The translations under genes were made by a program, and so were the position numbers. Below the pieces are notes generated by a model, which saw only the letters and a list, made by a program, of their open reading frames with translations, was not told where the DNA came from and did not search any database. Positions 43,065-52,089 of a stretch of 64,000 bases of DNA are shown here, piece after piece (the stretch's first letter is position 1; the number at the start of each line of letters is the position of its first letter). This DNA comes from JACKHO01 sp041398745 (GTDB lineage: Bacteria > Planctomycetota > Planctomycetia > Planctomycetales > Planctomycetaceae): assembly GCA_041398745.1 (NCBI GenBank), contig JAWKUB010000007.1, positions 310,001 through 374,000 of the forward strand, given 5' to 3'.

Positions 43065-44870
43065 ATGCGCCGCGACGACATTCGCAACATTGCCATTATT
43101 GCCCACGTTGACCACGGGAAAACCACGCTGGTCGACGCACTCCTTAAGCAGAGTGGACAATTCCGTGAGTCGGAGTTGTCTGAGACCTGTATTCTTGACT
43201 CCAACGAACTGGAGCGCGAACGCGGCATTACGATTCTCTCGAAGAATATTTCGATGGAATACAAGGGCGTGAAAATCAATATCATTGACACGCCCGGCCA
43301 CTCCGACTTTGGTGGCGAGGTCGAACGCGTGCTGCGGATGGCCGATGGCGCCCTCATGCTGGTTGACGCTTTCGAAGGCCCGCGTCCGCAAACTCGCTTC
43401 GTGCTGACCAAGGCTCTGGAAGTCGGCCTGCGGCCAATTATTGTCGTCAACAAGATCGACCGTCCCGACTGTCGCCCGGAAGATGCACTCCTTGAAGCGG
43501 TGCATTTAATGGAAGAGCTCGGCGCGGAGAACCCACTGGAGATTCCGTACATCTTCGCAAGCGGTCGCTCGGGCTACGCGACAGATGATTACACCGAGCG
43601 TACTGGGAACATGGCGCCGCTGTTGGATTTGGTGCTGCAGGAAATCCCAGGTCCTGTCGTCGACGTGAATGCACCTTTGCAAATGATGGTCACCTCGCTC
43701 ATTTGGTCCGAATACGTGGGCCGAATTGCTGTGGGGCGACTGGGCGCAGGGACCGCTCGGGTTGGGCAGAAAGTGGCTCTCATGAAGGCAGGCGGTCAAA
43801 AGCCTGGCCAAATCGAGTCACTGGAAACCTTCACCAAGCTGGGACGAGTAAAAACTGAGGTGGTGTCGGCCGGCGACATTGTGGCTGTTGTGGGATTACA
43901 GGAAGCCGAAATTGGTGACACGATTTGCGATCCTGCGAATCCTGTCGCACTGCCGCGCATTGAGGTCGACGAGCCGACCTTGTCGATGGTCTTCACCATC
44001 AATTCCTCACCTCTCTCAGGTAAGAGCGGGAAGTTTCTGACGAGTCGCCACCTGCGTGAACGCCTCAGCCGCGAGCTGCAGTCCAACGTCGCTCTGCGGG
44101 TGGAAGATACGGACAACAAGGAGTGTTTTAAGGTCTCCGGACGCGGGCTGCTCCACTTGTCGATTCTCATTGAAACGATGCGTCGCGAGGGGTATGAACT
44201 CTCCGTCGGCAAGCCTGAGGTCATCCGGAAGCAAGTTGACGGCAAATGGCATGAGCCTTACGAGTTTCTTGAAGTTGAAGTGCCCGGCGAAGATGTCGGC
44301 TCCGTCATTGAAATTGTGTCGAACCGCAAAGGGCAAATGACGGAAATGCGGCCCGGTACCGGAACGCATTCGCACGTCGAGTTCAGCATTCCCGCTCGCG
44401 GTCTCATTGGACTGCGAACACGGTTGCTCAACGCGACCAAAGGTGAAGCCGTGATGCATCACCGTTTTGACTGCTATAAGCAAGTCGAAGGAGAAATCCC
44501 ACGCCGCAAAAACGGCGTGCTCGTTTCGCAAGAAGCTGGTAAGGCGACTGCCTATGCACTCTGGAAACTGGGTGAGCGGGCGGACTTCTTTGTCGGCCCC
44601 GGTGATGAAATCTACGAAGGAATGGTTGTCGGCGAGAATGCTCGTGACAACGACCTTGTGGTGAATCCCATCCGGGAAAAGAAGCTCACCAACATTCGGT
44701 CCTCTGGAGCTGATGACAACATCATCTTGCAGCCGCCACGCCGCATGTCGCTGGAAATGGCCCTCGAGTACATCGAGGGAGATGAGTACGTCGAAATTAC
44801 CCCCGCCGCCATTCGGTTGCGCAAAATCATGCTGCGTGAAAACGACCGTAAGCGTCAGGCTAGGGCGTAA
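43065..44870 (+). CDS. typA: Translational GTPase TypA/BipA
   Basis: 601 residues, full length. A ribosome-binding GTPase that helps 50S assembly at low temperature and under stress. Seen: G1 AHVDHGKTT (13-21), G2/G3 with ERGITILSKN and DTPGHSDFGGEV, G4 NKID, then domains II, III and V and the TypA-specific C-terminal region (ALWKLGERADFFVGPGDEIYEGM, then NIRSSGADD). ATG start; its own promoter is predicted at 42935-42962. Confidence 0.97.
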   Translation: MRRDDIRNIAIIAHVDHGKTTLVDALLKQSGQFRESELSETCILDSNELERERGITILSKNISMEYKGVKINIIDTPGHSDFGGEVERVLRMADGALMLVDAFEGPRPQTRFVLTKALEVGLRPIIVVNKIDRPDCRPEDALLEAVHLMEELGAENPLEIPYIFASGRSGYATDDYTERTGNMAPLLDLVLQEIPGPVVDVNAPLQMMVTSLIWSEYVGRIAVGRLGAGTARVGQKVALMKAGGQKPGQIESLETFTKLGRVKTEVVSAGDIVAVVGLQEAEIGDTICDPANPVALPRIEVDEPTLSMVFTINSSPLSGKSGKFLTSRHLRERLSRELQSNVALRVEDTDNKECFKVSGRGLLHLSILIETMRREGYELSVGKPEVIRKQVDGKWHEPYEFLEVEVPGEDVGSVIEIVSNRKGQMTEMRPGTGTHSHVEFSIPARGLIGLRTRLLNATKGEAVMHHRFDCYKQVEGEIPRRKNGVLVSQEAGKATAYALWKLGERADFFVGPGDEIYEGMVVGENARDNDLVVNPIREKKLTNIRSSGADDNIILQPPRRMSLEMALEYIEGDEYVEITPAAIRLRKIMLRENDRKRQARA

Positions 44871-44938
44871 GCAACGACCTGCTCGATTGCCGTCCTCCTA
44901 CCCACTATCTGCTACCAACTACCCACTCTCATACAAGC

Positions 44939-45901
44939 CTACGCGGCCTTTTGCGTTGCGGCTGTCACAGTCAGCGCCGGCGGCGGTGTCTGGACGTACA
45001 AATCCTGGCTGGGGAATGGGATGGTGAATCCCTGCTTGTCAAAGCCGAGCTTGATGGCTTCCAGCAGTTCACTGCGCACAATGGCGTAGTCAGCTGTGGC
45101 GACCCAGGGGCGAACGTTGAAGTTCACGCTGCTGTCGGCAAGTTCGGCGACGGCGACCAGAGGTTCCGGATCGGCGAGAACTTTCGGGTGCTCCTGAAGC
45201 AATTCGATGAGGAATTTCTTTACGGCGAGTAAATCGTCGGCATAGCCGCAGCCAACGACCAAATCGATTCGTCGCTGATGAAACGCGCTGTAATTCGTGA
45301 TGACTCCCGAGGTGACCTGTCCGTTGGGAATGATGATTTGGGCGTTGTCCGGTGTTCTCAGAATGGTTGTGAACAGATGGATTTCTTCCACCTTTCCCAT
45401 TGTGCCGCCGGTGTTAATCCGATCGCCCACGCGGAATGGCTTGAAGACCACCAACAAAATTCCCGACGCGAAATTCGAGAGCGACCCCTGCAGTGCCAGG
45501 CCAACGGCGAAACCAGCCGCCGCAATGACGGCTGTCATGGAGGTCATGTCGACCCCCAGGGTTTGAAGTGCCCCAATGATGATGATGGTCGTCATCAGTG
45601 CGTTCAGCACGTTGGAGGCGAACCGCACAATCATCAGGTCGAATTTCGCCCGTTCCATCGCGGCGCGGACGAACGTCAGCAGAATTCTCGCCAGGGTACG
45701 GCCCACGTAGTAGATGAGAATTGCACCAAGAATTCGCATCCCGAATCCGGCAGCATGTTCGGCGATGTACATTTTGGTTTCATTGACCCAATCCGTCATA
45801 TGTTTCTGGTCAACGATCTTCGCCAGGGTCTCGGTGGCGATGTTTTCTGAGTCGGCGAGTAGTTGTGGCCAAATGTTCATGTGGTTCAAGTCCGTTTCCA
45901 C
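44939..45901 (-). CDS. Small-conductance mechanosensitive channel, MscS type
   Basis: 320 residues. Opens under membrane tension to release solutes at osmotic downshock. Seen: about three hydrophobic segments (52-76, 90-125, 128-150), the pore helix AVIAAAGFAVGLALQGSLSNFASG, the beta domain FRVGDRINTGGTMGKVEEI, and IPNGQV. A C-terminal Ala/Thr tail ends it. Start GTG 45901 with AGGA 4 nt upstream; ATG 45880 is the alternative. Convergent with typA. Confidence 0.93.
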   Translation of the reverse strand: METDLNHMNIWPQLLADSENIATETLAKIVDQKHMTDWVNETKMYIAEHAAGFGMRILGAILIYYVGRTLARILLTFVRAAMERAKFDLMIVRFASNVLNALMTTIIIIGALQTLGVDMTSMTAVIAAAGFAVGLALQGSLSNFASGILLVVFKPFRVGDRINTGGTMGKVEEIHLFTTILRTPDNAQIIIPNGQVTSGVITNYSAFHQRRIDLVVGCGYADDLLAVKKFLIELLQEHPKVLADPEPLVAVAELADSSVNFNVRPWVATADYAIVRSELLEAIKLGFDKQGFTIPFPSQDLYVQTPPPALTVTAATQKAA

Positions 45902-46138
45902 GTAATCCTGTTGTCGAGGAGAGTTTGGGGCCGCTCAAACTCCTCGAAAATATTTGAGTGGCAGACTCGCCGTACGACTTGGCTCTCGCTAGAATGCCAA
46001 ATTCCTCGTCGGTGAGGCGAATGGGGTTGGTACGTCTGTCCAATCACCAGCTTTGCTCCTCGTGCGGAAGCGTACCGGTTTCCCGAGGAGTCGAACAAGA
46101 GATTTTTGGAGCGGGATTTTCGTCTCCAAGGAACAGTC

Positions 46139-46531
46139 ATGACTATGTTTGCGATCATTGAAGATAGTGGTACTCAGTTTCGGGTTGAGCCAGGCCAGAC
46201 ACTGGCAATCGATTTGCGTGCAGACGCGGAAGACGGCCAAACGCTCACTTTTGACCGCGTTATGCTGGCCAATGGTGGGGCTGCCAGCGTTATTGGTGCT
46301 CCCGTCATTGATGGAGCTTCGGTGACCGGCGAAGTGGTTGAAGCTTTGTCGAAAGGTCCCAAGCTCGAAGTTCAGAAATTCCGCCGCCGTAAGAATTCGC
46401 GGCGTCACACGGGACACCGTCAGAAGTACACCCTCGTTCGGATTACCGACATTTCCGTTCCTGGTTTGCAGGTTGTGGAAACGCCAAAGGCTTCCGAGGC
46501 TGCTCCGGCGGCGGCTGAGAGTGCCGAGTAG
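46139..46531 (+). CDS. rplU: 50S ribosomal protein L21
   Basis: 130 residues from ATG 46139 with AAGGA upstream; the longer frame has no support. Seen: MFAIIEDSGTQFRVEPGQ, GAPVIDGASVTGEVVE, and the basic loop VQKFRRRKNSRRHTGHRQKYT. The C-terminal Ala/Glu/Ser-rich tail (about 112-130) is an addition. The usual partner rpmA (L27) does not follow; a terminator does. Confidence 0.97.
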   Translation: MTMFAIIEDSGTQFRVEPGQTLAIDLRADAEDGQTLTFDRVMLANGGAASVIGAPVIDGASVTGEVVEALSKGPKLEVQKFRRRKNSRRHTGHRQKYTLVRITDISVPGLQVVETPKASEAAPAAAESAE

Positions 46532-46557
46532 TTCTACGGTAAGTTTGAGAAACTCAG

Positions 46558-46594
46558 GGGCACGGCGTTGGTTTACGCCGTGCCCTTTTCTTTT
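46558..46594 (+). terminator. Rho-independent terminator after rplU
   Basis: Perfect 10-bp GC-rich stem GGGCACGGCG (46558-46567) / CGCCGTGCCC (46576-46585), 8-nt loop, then TTTTCTTTT. It lies just before the end of the convergent coaX gene. Confidence 0.92.
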
Positions 46595-46600
46595 ACGCCC

Positions 46601-47416
46601 TTATTCTTTTCCACGGCGTAGAGCAACACGGGCCAAGCCCTGAAGTGCCAGGTGCGGTAAGTGTTGGGCTGTGCTGAAGTGAGGTACCAACAGCGGGCTG
46701 GCACCGCCGGTCAACAGGACCAGCGGCGTTCTGTCTTTCGACTTGTCGATTCGTGTTAATCGGTCCCGCTGGCGAAACAGTAGTTCGCGAACGGCCCCCA
46801 CGTGCCCCCAGTAGAGTCCACTCTCAATGGCCGCTGTAGTTTGATTGCCGATGGCGTGTGGGGGCTGATCGAAGAGTTTTGAGGCATCAATTTCCGGAAG
46901 CGTGTCCGTGTAGCGATGCAGCGCCTGGGCGCCCATGCGTACCCCAGGCAGAATGGCTCCCCCCAGGAAGACGCCTTTGCTGTTGACGGCGTCGACGGTG
47001 ACCGCCGTTCCCGAGTCGACGATGAAAGCCGTCTGCTTTTCTCCTCGCAACTGATTTGCAGCAATGGCGGTCAGTAATCGGTCGACACCCACCTTATTTG
47101 GCTCAGCGACATCAACCTCAATTGGAAGAGGCGTGCTGCGATCAAGCTGCTGCGGACTTGGAAGATCCCTTGGCCAATTCGCAAGCACCGCCTCGACTGC
47201 CTTGGGATTCGAACCCGTCACGACAGCGGTCAACTTTTCGTCGCTCTCTGAAAACCAATTGATGATTTCGGCCCACGGCATGGCATCGCCAATCATGGGG
47301 GCGGCGAAGTGCTCGACTTCTGGAAGCTGGTTCACTTCCTCACAGTCGCAAGAAGCGAACTTAACGCGGGTGTGACCGGCATCGATGACCAGGAGTTTGA
47401 TAGAGGGAGTTGTCAC
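46601..47416 (-). CDS. coaX: Type III pantothenate kinase
   Basis: 271 residues. First step of coenzyme A synthesis: pantothenate to 4'-phosphopantothenate, with ATP and a monovalent cation. Seen: the phosphate loop DAGHT (12-16), GVDRLLTAIAA, DSGTAVTVDAV, GGAILPGVRMGAQAL and LTGG. Start GTG (47416-47414) overlaps the rhomboid TGA by 4 nt, so translation is probably coupled. Confidence 0.93.
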   Translation of the reverse strand: MTTPSIKLLVIDAGHTRVKFASCDCEEVNQLPEVEHFAAPMIGDAMPWAEIINWFSESDEKLTAVVTGSNPKAVEAVLANWPRDLPSPQQLDRSTPLPIEVDVAEPNKVGVDRLLTAIAANQLRGEKQTAFIVDSGTAVTVDAVNSKGVFLGGAILPGVRMGAQALHRYTDTLPEIDASKLFDQPPHAIGNQTTAAIESGLYWGHVGAVRELLFRQRDRLTRIDKSKDRTPLVLLTGGASPLLVPHFSTAQHLPHLALQGLARVALRRGKE

Positions 47417-49071
47417 GTTGTGGTCGATTCGACTGCTGCAATGGGGGGAGCGGAATTCAATATATCGGCTGTTCTACGCCTGAGGACGCGTGCGTGGCGC
47501 AAGGTCATGGGGACGTAAATCATGGCAAACAGGAATCCCAGTAAGGCTCCAGTCAGGTGAACGGTGGCACTGACCTCTGGTGAATTGACGTCAAAAAACG
47601 TCTGCAAGATGACAATGAGACCCAGGCCAAACAAATCTCGTTTTACGCGGGGGCTGTTGCCGACGAATGCGCCGAGTATTAGGTGACCCAGCAGCGCACC
47701 AATAAGCCCCATCACGCCACCAGATGCCCCCACCAGCACAACGGCCTGTTCCTCCGGATTGAAGCGAGTGAAGAGTTCCAGAATGGGCTCGAACAGCAGC
47801 ATCGCAACAATTGCCGTGAACAAATAGCACGCCAGCATGGCAAGGCTGCCCCAGGCACGTTCGAGACGCTGGCCAAACCACATTAGGCCAAAAATATTCA
47901 TCAAGAGGTGAAGCGAACCGAAGTGCAGGAACGCCGCGAAGACATAGCGGTGATACTCTCCCGGCGTGTAAGAGAATGGAGTAATGAGTGCCCCCATTCT
48001 CACCATGTTTTCTTCGTTCGTTGCCCCTCCCGGCACTTCGAAAAGGAAGACGACTAGCAGCGACAGAATAATCAGCCAAGTGACTGGAACTCGTCGCGAA
48101 GGCGGCGCGCTCATTACGGCGAAGTGGCTTTCGTGTCCAACGATGTCTGCCATGTTCTGAAAGATGTCGTCGCTTGCTGGCGTGTGTGCTTCGAGCGGAA
48201 AGGTCGCGAGTGGTTCTGCGAGCCGCAATTCGGCACGACGGGCCAGTTGCTTATCAGGACTTTGAGTCAGCCGCTTGAAAATCTCTTCCGCTGGGGCAAT
48301 TTGCCCCGCCCCCTGATATGCTGTCGCAATCCAGAATTGACGCGTGTCGCTGGCGAGGCGGTTCAACGGACCGTTGAGTAGTTTCTCGGCAATATCGACT
48401 TCGCCGCAGTAAGCCGCGAGTCGCATGCACATGGTGTTCTGTTCGAATCCATCGGGCACGCGTTTTTGGATGACGATGAGACGTTCGAACTCGTCCAGCA
48501 TGAGCAAATGCTGACCAGTCTCTCCGAGTGCCTGGAGATACACATCAATGAGAGTGGGGTCTTTGAGGCGTTCAATGGCGTATGATGCCCGAATCCAGTT
48601 GAGAATACCGTCCCAGTCTCCTTCCACACGACTGGAGAGCATGCGCGCCAGCGTACTGAGTTGCGAGTCATCGGACTTCAGAGAGTCGAGAATCGCTCGG
48701 GCCTGTTGCTGTTCACCTCGATACAAATGACGCACAGCCCGAATCAAATTCGGTTGCTGCCACATATTGTCCCACGGGTGCAGCCACGCCACGACGTTGG
48801 CCAGCACAATTCCAGTACGGTAGTAATGATGCGTCACCAGCCAGGCAGTCGCTGCGTTCAGCAGCAGTGGAGCAAAGATGAGGGCACCCCAGGGAATGCC
48901 GACATAGAGGTGAGTTCGCTCAGGGCTCCAGTACATCGAACAGGTCAGCCCGACAAGCATACAAATTGAGATGTAGCTCCAGGCATTCAGGCGGCGGGCC
49001 ACAAAGCTGCGGAGAACCAGCACCAGGCTGTTCGCGCCAATCATCCACAGAAGTAAGTGACTAAAGTCCAT
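47413..49071 (-). CDS. Rhomboid-family intramembrane serine protease with N-terminal helical-repeat region
   Basis: 552 residues from ATG 49071 (MDFSHLLLWMIG), with GGGA upstream. The frame is open to 49221 but starts there on TTG and looks unstructured. N-terminal hydrophobic segments (about 5-90) are followed by a soluble helical stretch (about 110-320) resembling TPR repeats. The rhomboid domain (about 335-540) has HLLMNIFGLMWFGQRLE, the catalytic Ser450 in GASGGVMG, and His505 in ATVHLTGALLGF. It cleaves membrane proteins within the bilayer. The client is unknown. Coupled to coaX by a 4-nt overlap. Confidence 0.9.
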   Translation of the reverse strand: MDFSHLLLWMIGANSLVLVLRSFVARRLNAWSYISICMLVGLTCSMYWSPERTHLYVGIPWGALIFAPLLLNAATAWLVTHHYYRTGIVLANVVAWLHPWDNMWQQPNLIRAVRHLYRGEQQQARAILDSLKSDDSQLSTLARMLSSRVEGDWDGILNWIRASYAIERLKDPTLIDVYLQALGETGQHLLMLDEFERLIVIQKRVPDGFEQNTMCMRLAAYCGEVDIAEKLLNGPLNRLASDTRQFWIATAYQGAGQIAPAEEIFKRLTQSPDKQLARRAELRLAEPLATFPLEAHTPASDDIFQNMADIVGHESHFAVMSAPPSRRVPVTWLIILSLLVVFLFEVPGGATNEENMVRMGALITPFSYTPGEYHRYVFAAFLHFGSLHLLMNIFGLMWFGQRLERAWGSLAMLACYLFTAIVAMLLFEPILELFTRFNPEEQAVVLVGASGGVMGLIGALLGHLILGAFVGNSPRVKRDLFGLGLIVILQTFFDVNSPEVSATVHLTGALLGFLFAMIYVPMTLRHARVLRRRTADILNSAPPIAAVESTTT

Positions 49072-49503
49072 TCGCTGTTCCCGGCCGACGAGTTCAAGCA
49101 AGTAACGCTGGCGGTTGTTCGTGTGGCTAGTCTGAGTGATCGGGACAGGCGACGCAACGCCTCTCGGAGAGGTGCGTTCGAAATCAGTCGGTCTAGCGCT
49201 TTTGTGAATGGCCATCACCAAAAAGTCGATTCAGTTGTGCCAGTAGTCCCGTTCGTAAGGCCGGTGTCGCTTGTGCCGGATTCGCGCTTCGTGGCAGGGC
49301 GGTGCGAGCGATTCAGGTCGTCAAAATGCTCTCCGAAGAGAGCTGTCGAGGAGGCCGGAAACCATGTCGTTCTTGACATGCAAGGGAATGCTGATATGTT
49401 CAGTAGTTGAGTGACCCGGTAACGGACCTATCGGCACTTCCCTCCGAATCGCGAAACTCGTGATTCTTTACCTTCCTCAAAATTCATTCCGGAGCGAGGC
49501 TCA
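49072..49503. other. 432-bp divergent intergenic region
   Basis: It lies between the rhomboid gene (minus) and the DUF1549 operon (plus). The latter's promoter is at 49373-49400. The half near the rhomboid gene is also an open frame upstream of its chosen start. Apart from these, no structure stood out. Confidence 0.5.
49373..49400 (+). promoter_or_regulatory. sigma70-type promoter of the DUF1549-PPC-WD40-PQQ operon
   Basis: TTGACA (49373-49378, perfect), 16-nt spacer, TATGTT (49395-49400, 4 of 6). The leader to the ATG at 49504 would be about 97 nt. Confidence 0.65.
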
Positions 49504-51978
49504 ATGATGAACCTGCGTCTTTCCGCCCTCCTGATGGCGCTGTTTGCCACTTCGGCATTGTTTGCATCTGCCGAGAATGGACCCGTTCAACAAATTGAAG
49601 TTGGACCGGTCGATGATTCTGGAGCCATTCAAATTCAGAGTCGCGACGCCCGTGTGCAATTGCTGGTGACCGGCAAGCACCAGAATGGTCGGCAGGTCGA
49701 CTATTCGCGGACCGCGACTTACGCCGCTGTACCCGAAGGTGTGGTGACGGTTGAACCGTCTGGACTCGTTCGTCCATTGGCCGATGGGCAGGCCGTGGTG
49801 ACGGCCACGGTCGAAGGCAAGACCGCTCAAGTGACTCTGAACATTTCCGGCTTCGCACATCCCAAAGCGATCAACTTCAAGAACCAGGTCGTTCCCGTCT
49901 TCACCAAGCTCTCCTGCAACAGTGGCGGATGCCACGGTAAGGCGAGTGGTCAAAACGGATTCAAGTTGTCCCTGCTGGGATTCTATCCTGAAGACGATTA
50001 CGAGTTTCTCGTGAAGGAAGCTCGTGGTCGCCGCATCTTCCGCCCTGCTCCGGAGCGTTCGCTGCTGCTCATGAAAGCCGTTGGTGAATCGCCGCACGGT
50101 GGAGGCAAGCGAATGGATAAGGACAGCTACGAGTACCGACTGCTGTCGAGTTGGATCGATCAGGGGATGCCCTACGGCAATGAATCCGATCCTGTCGTGA
50201 CCGGCATTGAATGTATTCCGCCAACCCGAATTATGAGTCAGGATCAGGAACAGCAAATCACCGTTTACGCGACATACAGCGACGGTTCGCGGGAGGATGT
50301 CACCCGCATGGCTCTCTTCGAAGCGAATGACACAGAACTGGCCGAATCTGATGAGACGGGACTCGTGCGGACGCTCGACCTGTCTGGTGAAGTTGCTGTC
50401 ATGGCTCGCTATCAGGGACAGGTTGCCACGTTTCGTGCCACCATTCCACTTGGAGCTGAAGTGGCCAGTTTGCCGCCCGTGAAGAACATCATTGACGAAA
50501 CGGTGTTCGCGAAGCTCAAAGTGCTCGGAATTCCACCGTCACCCGTTTGTGACGACGCCACCTTCTTACGTCGAGTTTACATCGACATCACGGGGACGCT
50601 CCCCACAGAAGAGAAGACTGTAGCATTCCTTGCGGACACTGCTCCCGACAAACGCGACCGTCTCATCGACGAACTCATCGACAGTCCAGAATACGCCGAC
50701 TACTTCACGAACAAGTGGAATGCGGTGCTGCGAAACAAGAAGCGGCAAAACGAAGATCAGGCGGGGACCTACATTTTCCATCAATGGATTTGGGATAGCC
50801 TCTATTCCAACAAGCCATACGACAAAATGGTCAGTGAAATCATCACGGCCTCCGGCGATCCGACCATGAATCCCCCGGTCATTTGGTATCGCGAAGTTTC
50901 CGATGCAAATCAACAGGTCGAAGACGTCGCCCAGTTGTTCCTAGGATTGCGAATTCAGTGTGCCCGTTGCCACCATCATCCATTTGAAAAATGGAGCCAA
51001 AACGACTACTACGGCCTCGCTGCCTTCTTCAGTCGCATTGGAAAGAAAGATCTGGGTGCCGAAGTCAGCACCCGCGCACGTGAGAAACGCATTTTCCACA
51101 ACGATGGTGTTGCGACGGCAACCAATCCGCGAGGAAATGTCCAGCTGAAGCCTCGCGGACTCGGCATGGAAGAAGCCTACGAAATTCCAGCCGACCGCGA
51201 CCCACGTCAGTATCTCGCAAGTTGGATGTCCGATCCACAGAATCCGTTCTTCGCCCGGGCGGTCGTGAACCGCTACTGGAAGCATTTCTTCAGTCGTGGC
51301 ATTGTAGAACCGGAAGACGACATGCGGGAAACGAATCCGCCGTCTAATCCGGAACTGCTGGCAGGTCTGTCTCAACAATTTGTGGACAGTGGGTTTGACC
51401 TCAAGGAACTGGTGCGGACCATTTGCCGGTCATCAACCTATCAGCTGTCAGCATTCCCGAACGAATACAATTTGAAAGACAAGCAGAACTTCTCCCGCTT
51501 CTATCCGAAACGCCTCACTGCCGAAGTCTTGTACGACGGATTCCATCAGGTGACGAACAGTTCGCAGGGTTACAGCGGATTGCCAGCCGGTACCCGCGCC
51601 GTGCAGTTGCCGGACACTTCTGTGGGACCTTACTTCCTGAAGGTGTTCGGTCAGCCTCAGTCAGACACGGCCTGCGAGTGTGAGCGTTCTCAGGAGGCCA
51701 ACCTTGCACAGAGCTTGCACTTGCTCAACAGCAGCGAAGTGCAAAACAAAATTGGAAGTGGTTCAAGTCGTGCGGCCATGTACGCTAACGACAAAGAACG
51801 CCCGCATGAAGAAAAGGTCAAGGAACTGTATCGTTGGGTGTATTCCCGCGATCCTGACAGTCAAGAACTGCAGGTTGCACTGGCGCACATCGAAAAGCAT
51901 CAGGACAACTTGAAGATTGCCTACGAAGACATCCTCTGGGCACTGGTGAACACGAAGGAATTCCTGTTCAACCATTAG
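49504..51978 (+). CDS. DUF1549/DUF1553 planctomycete cytochrome-type protein with BIG2-like domain
   Basis: 824 residues. A signal peptide (about 1-23) is followed by a BIG2-like beta domain (about 28-118). A Cys motif CNSGGCH (Cys138, Cys143, His144) lies in the PSCyt1-like region. A second BIG2-like stretch (about 240-320) precedes DUF1549 and then DUF1553 (from about 340 on). Cys486-A-R-Cys489-His490 (CARCHHHPFEKWSQNDYYGL) is a CXXCH heme-type motif; ARAVVNRYWKHFFSRGIVEP and FNLKDKQN-type patterns mark DUF1553. Exported and probably heme-binding; the reaction is unknown. First gene of the four-gene operon. Confidence 0.92.
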   Translation: MMNLRLSALLMALFATSALFASAENGPVQQIEVGPVDDSGAIQIQSRDARVQLLVTGKHQNGRQVDYSRTATYAAVPEGVVTVEPSGLVRPLADGQAVVTATVEGKTAQVTLNISGFAHPKAINFKNQVVPVFTKLSCNSGGCHGKASGQNGFKLSLLGFYPEDDYEFLVKEARGRRIFRPAPERSLLLMKAVGESPHGGGKRMDKDSYEYRLLSSWIDQGMPYGNESDPVVTGIECIPPTRIMSQDQEQQITVYATYSDGSREDVTRMALFEANDTELAESDETGLVRTLDLSGEVAVMARYQGQVATFRATIPLGAEVASLPPVKNIIDETVFAKLKVLGIPPSPVCDDATFLRRVYIDITGTLPTEEKTVAFLADTAPDKRDRLIDELIDSPEYADYFTNKWNAVLRNKKRQNEDQAGTYIFHQWIWDSLYSNKPYDKMVSEIITASGDPTMNPPVIWYREVSDANQQVEDVAQLFLGLRIQCARCHHHPFEKWSQNDYYGLAAFFSRIGKKDLGAEVSTRAREKRIFHNDGVATATNPRGNVQLKPRGLGMEEAYEIPADRDPRQYLASWMSDPQNPFFARAVVNRYWKHFFSRGIVEPEDDMRETNPPSNPELLAGLSQQFVDSGFDLKELVRTICRSSTYQLSAFPNEYNLKDKQNFSRFYPKRLTAEVLYDGFHQVTNSSQGYSGLPAGTRAVQLPDTSVGPYFLKVFGQPQSDTACECERSQEANLAQSLHLLNSSEVQNKIGSGSSRAAMYANDKERPHEEKVKELYRWVYSRDPDSQELQVALAHIEKHQDNLKIAYEDILWALVNTKEFLFNH

Positions 51979-52001
51979 TGCCGCGTCCCACCAAATAGTC
52001 G

Positions 52002-52053
52002 GAGGCTTGGAAGCCTCTCCTGGACGGCTTGCGCGACGTACCTCACGTCGCGC
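52002..52053. repeat. Two tandem hairpins between operon genes
   Basis: GAGGCT-TGGA-AGCCTC (52002-52017), then GCGCGACGT-ACCTC-ACGTCGCGC (52031-52053, 9-bp perfect stem). They lie between the DUF1549 stop and the PPC gene. No T-run follows. They may set mRNA stability or partial termination; inferred. Confidence 0.55.
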
Positions 52054-52089
52054 CCACTCCAGCCAATTCATTCCTGCCAAGGCGACTCG

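Noticed and set aside
49072..49221. N-terminal extension of the rhomboid protein to 49221
   Set aside because: The first codon is TTG, the extra 50 residues are unlike any domain, and ATG 49071 has a ribosome-binding site and begins the first membrane helix.
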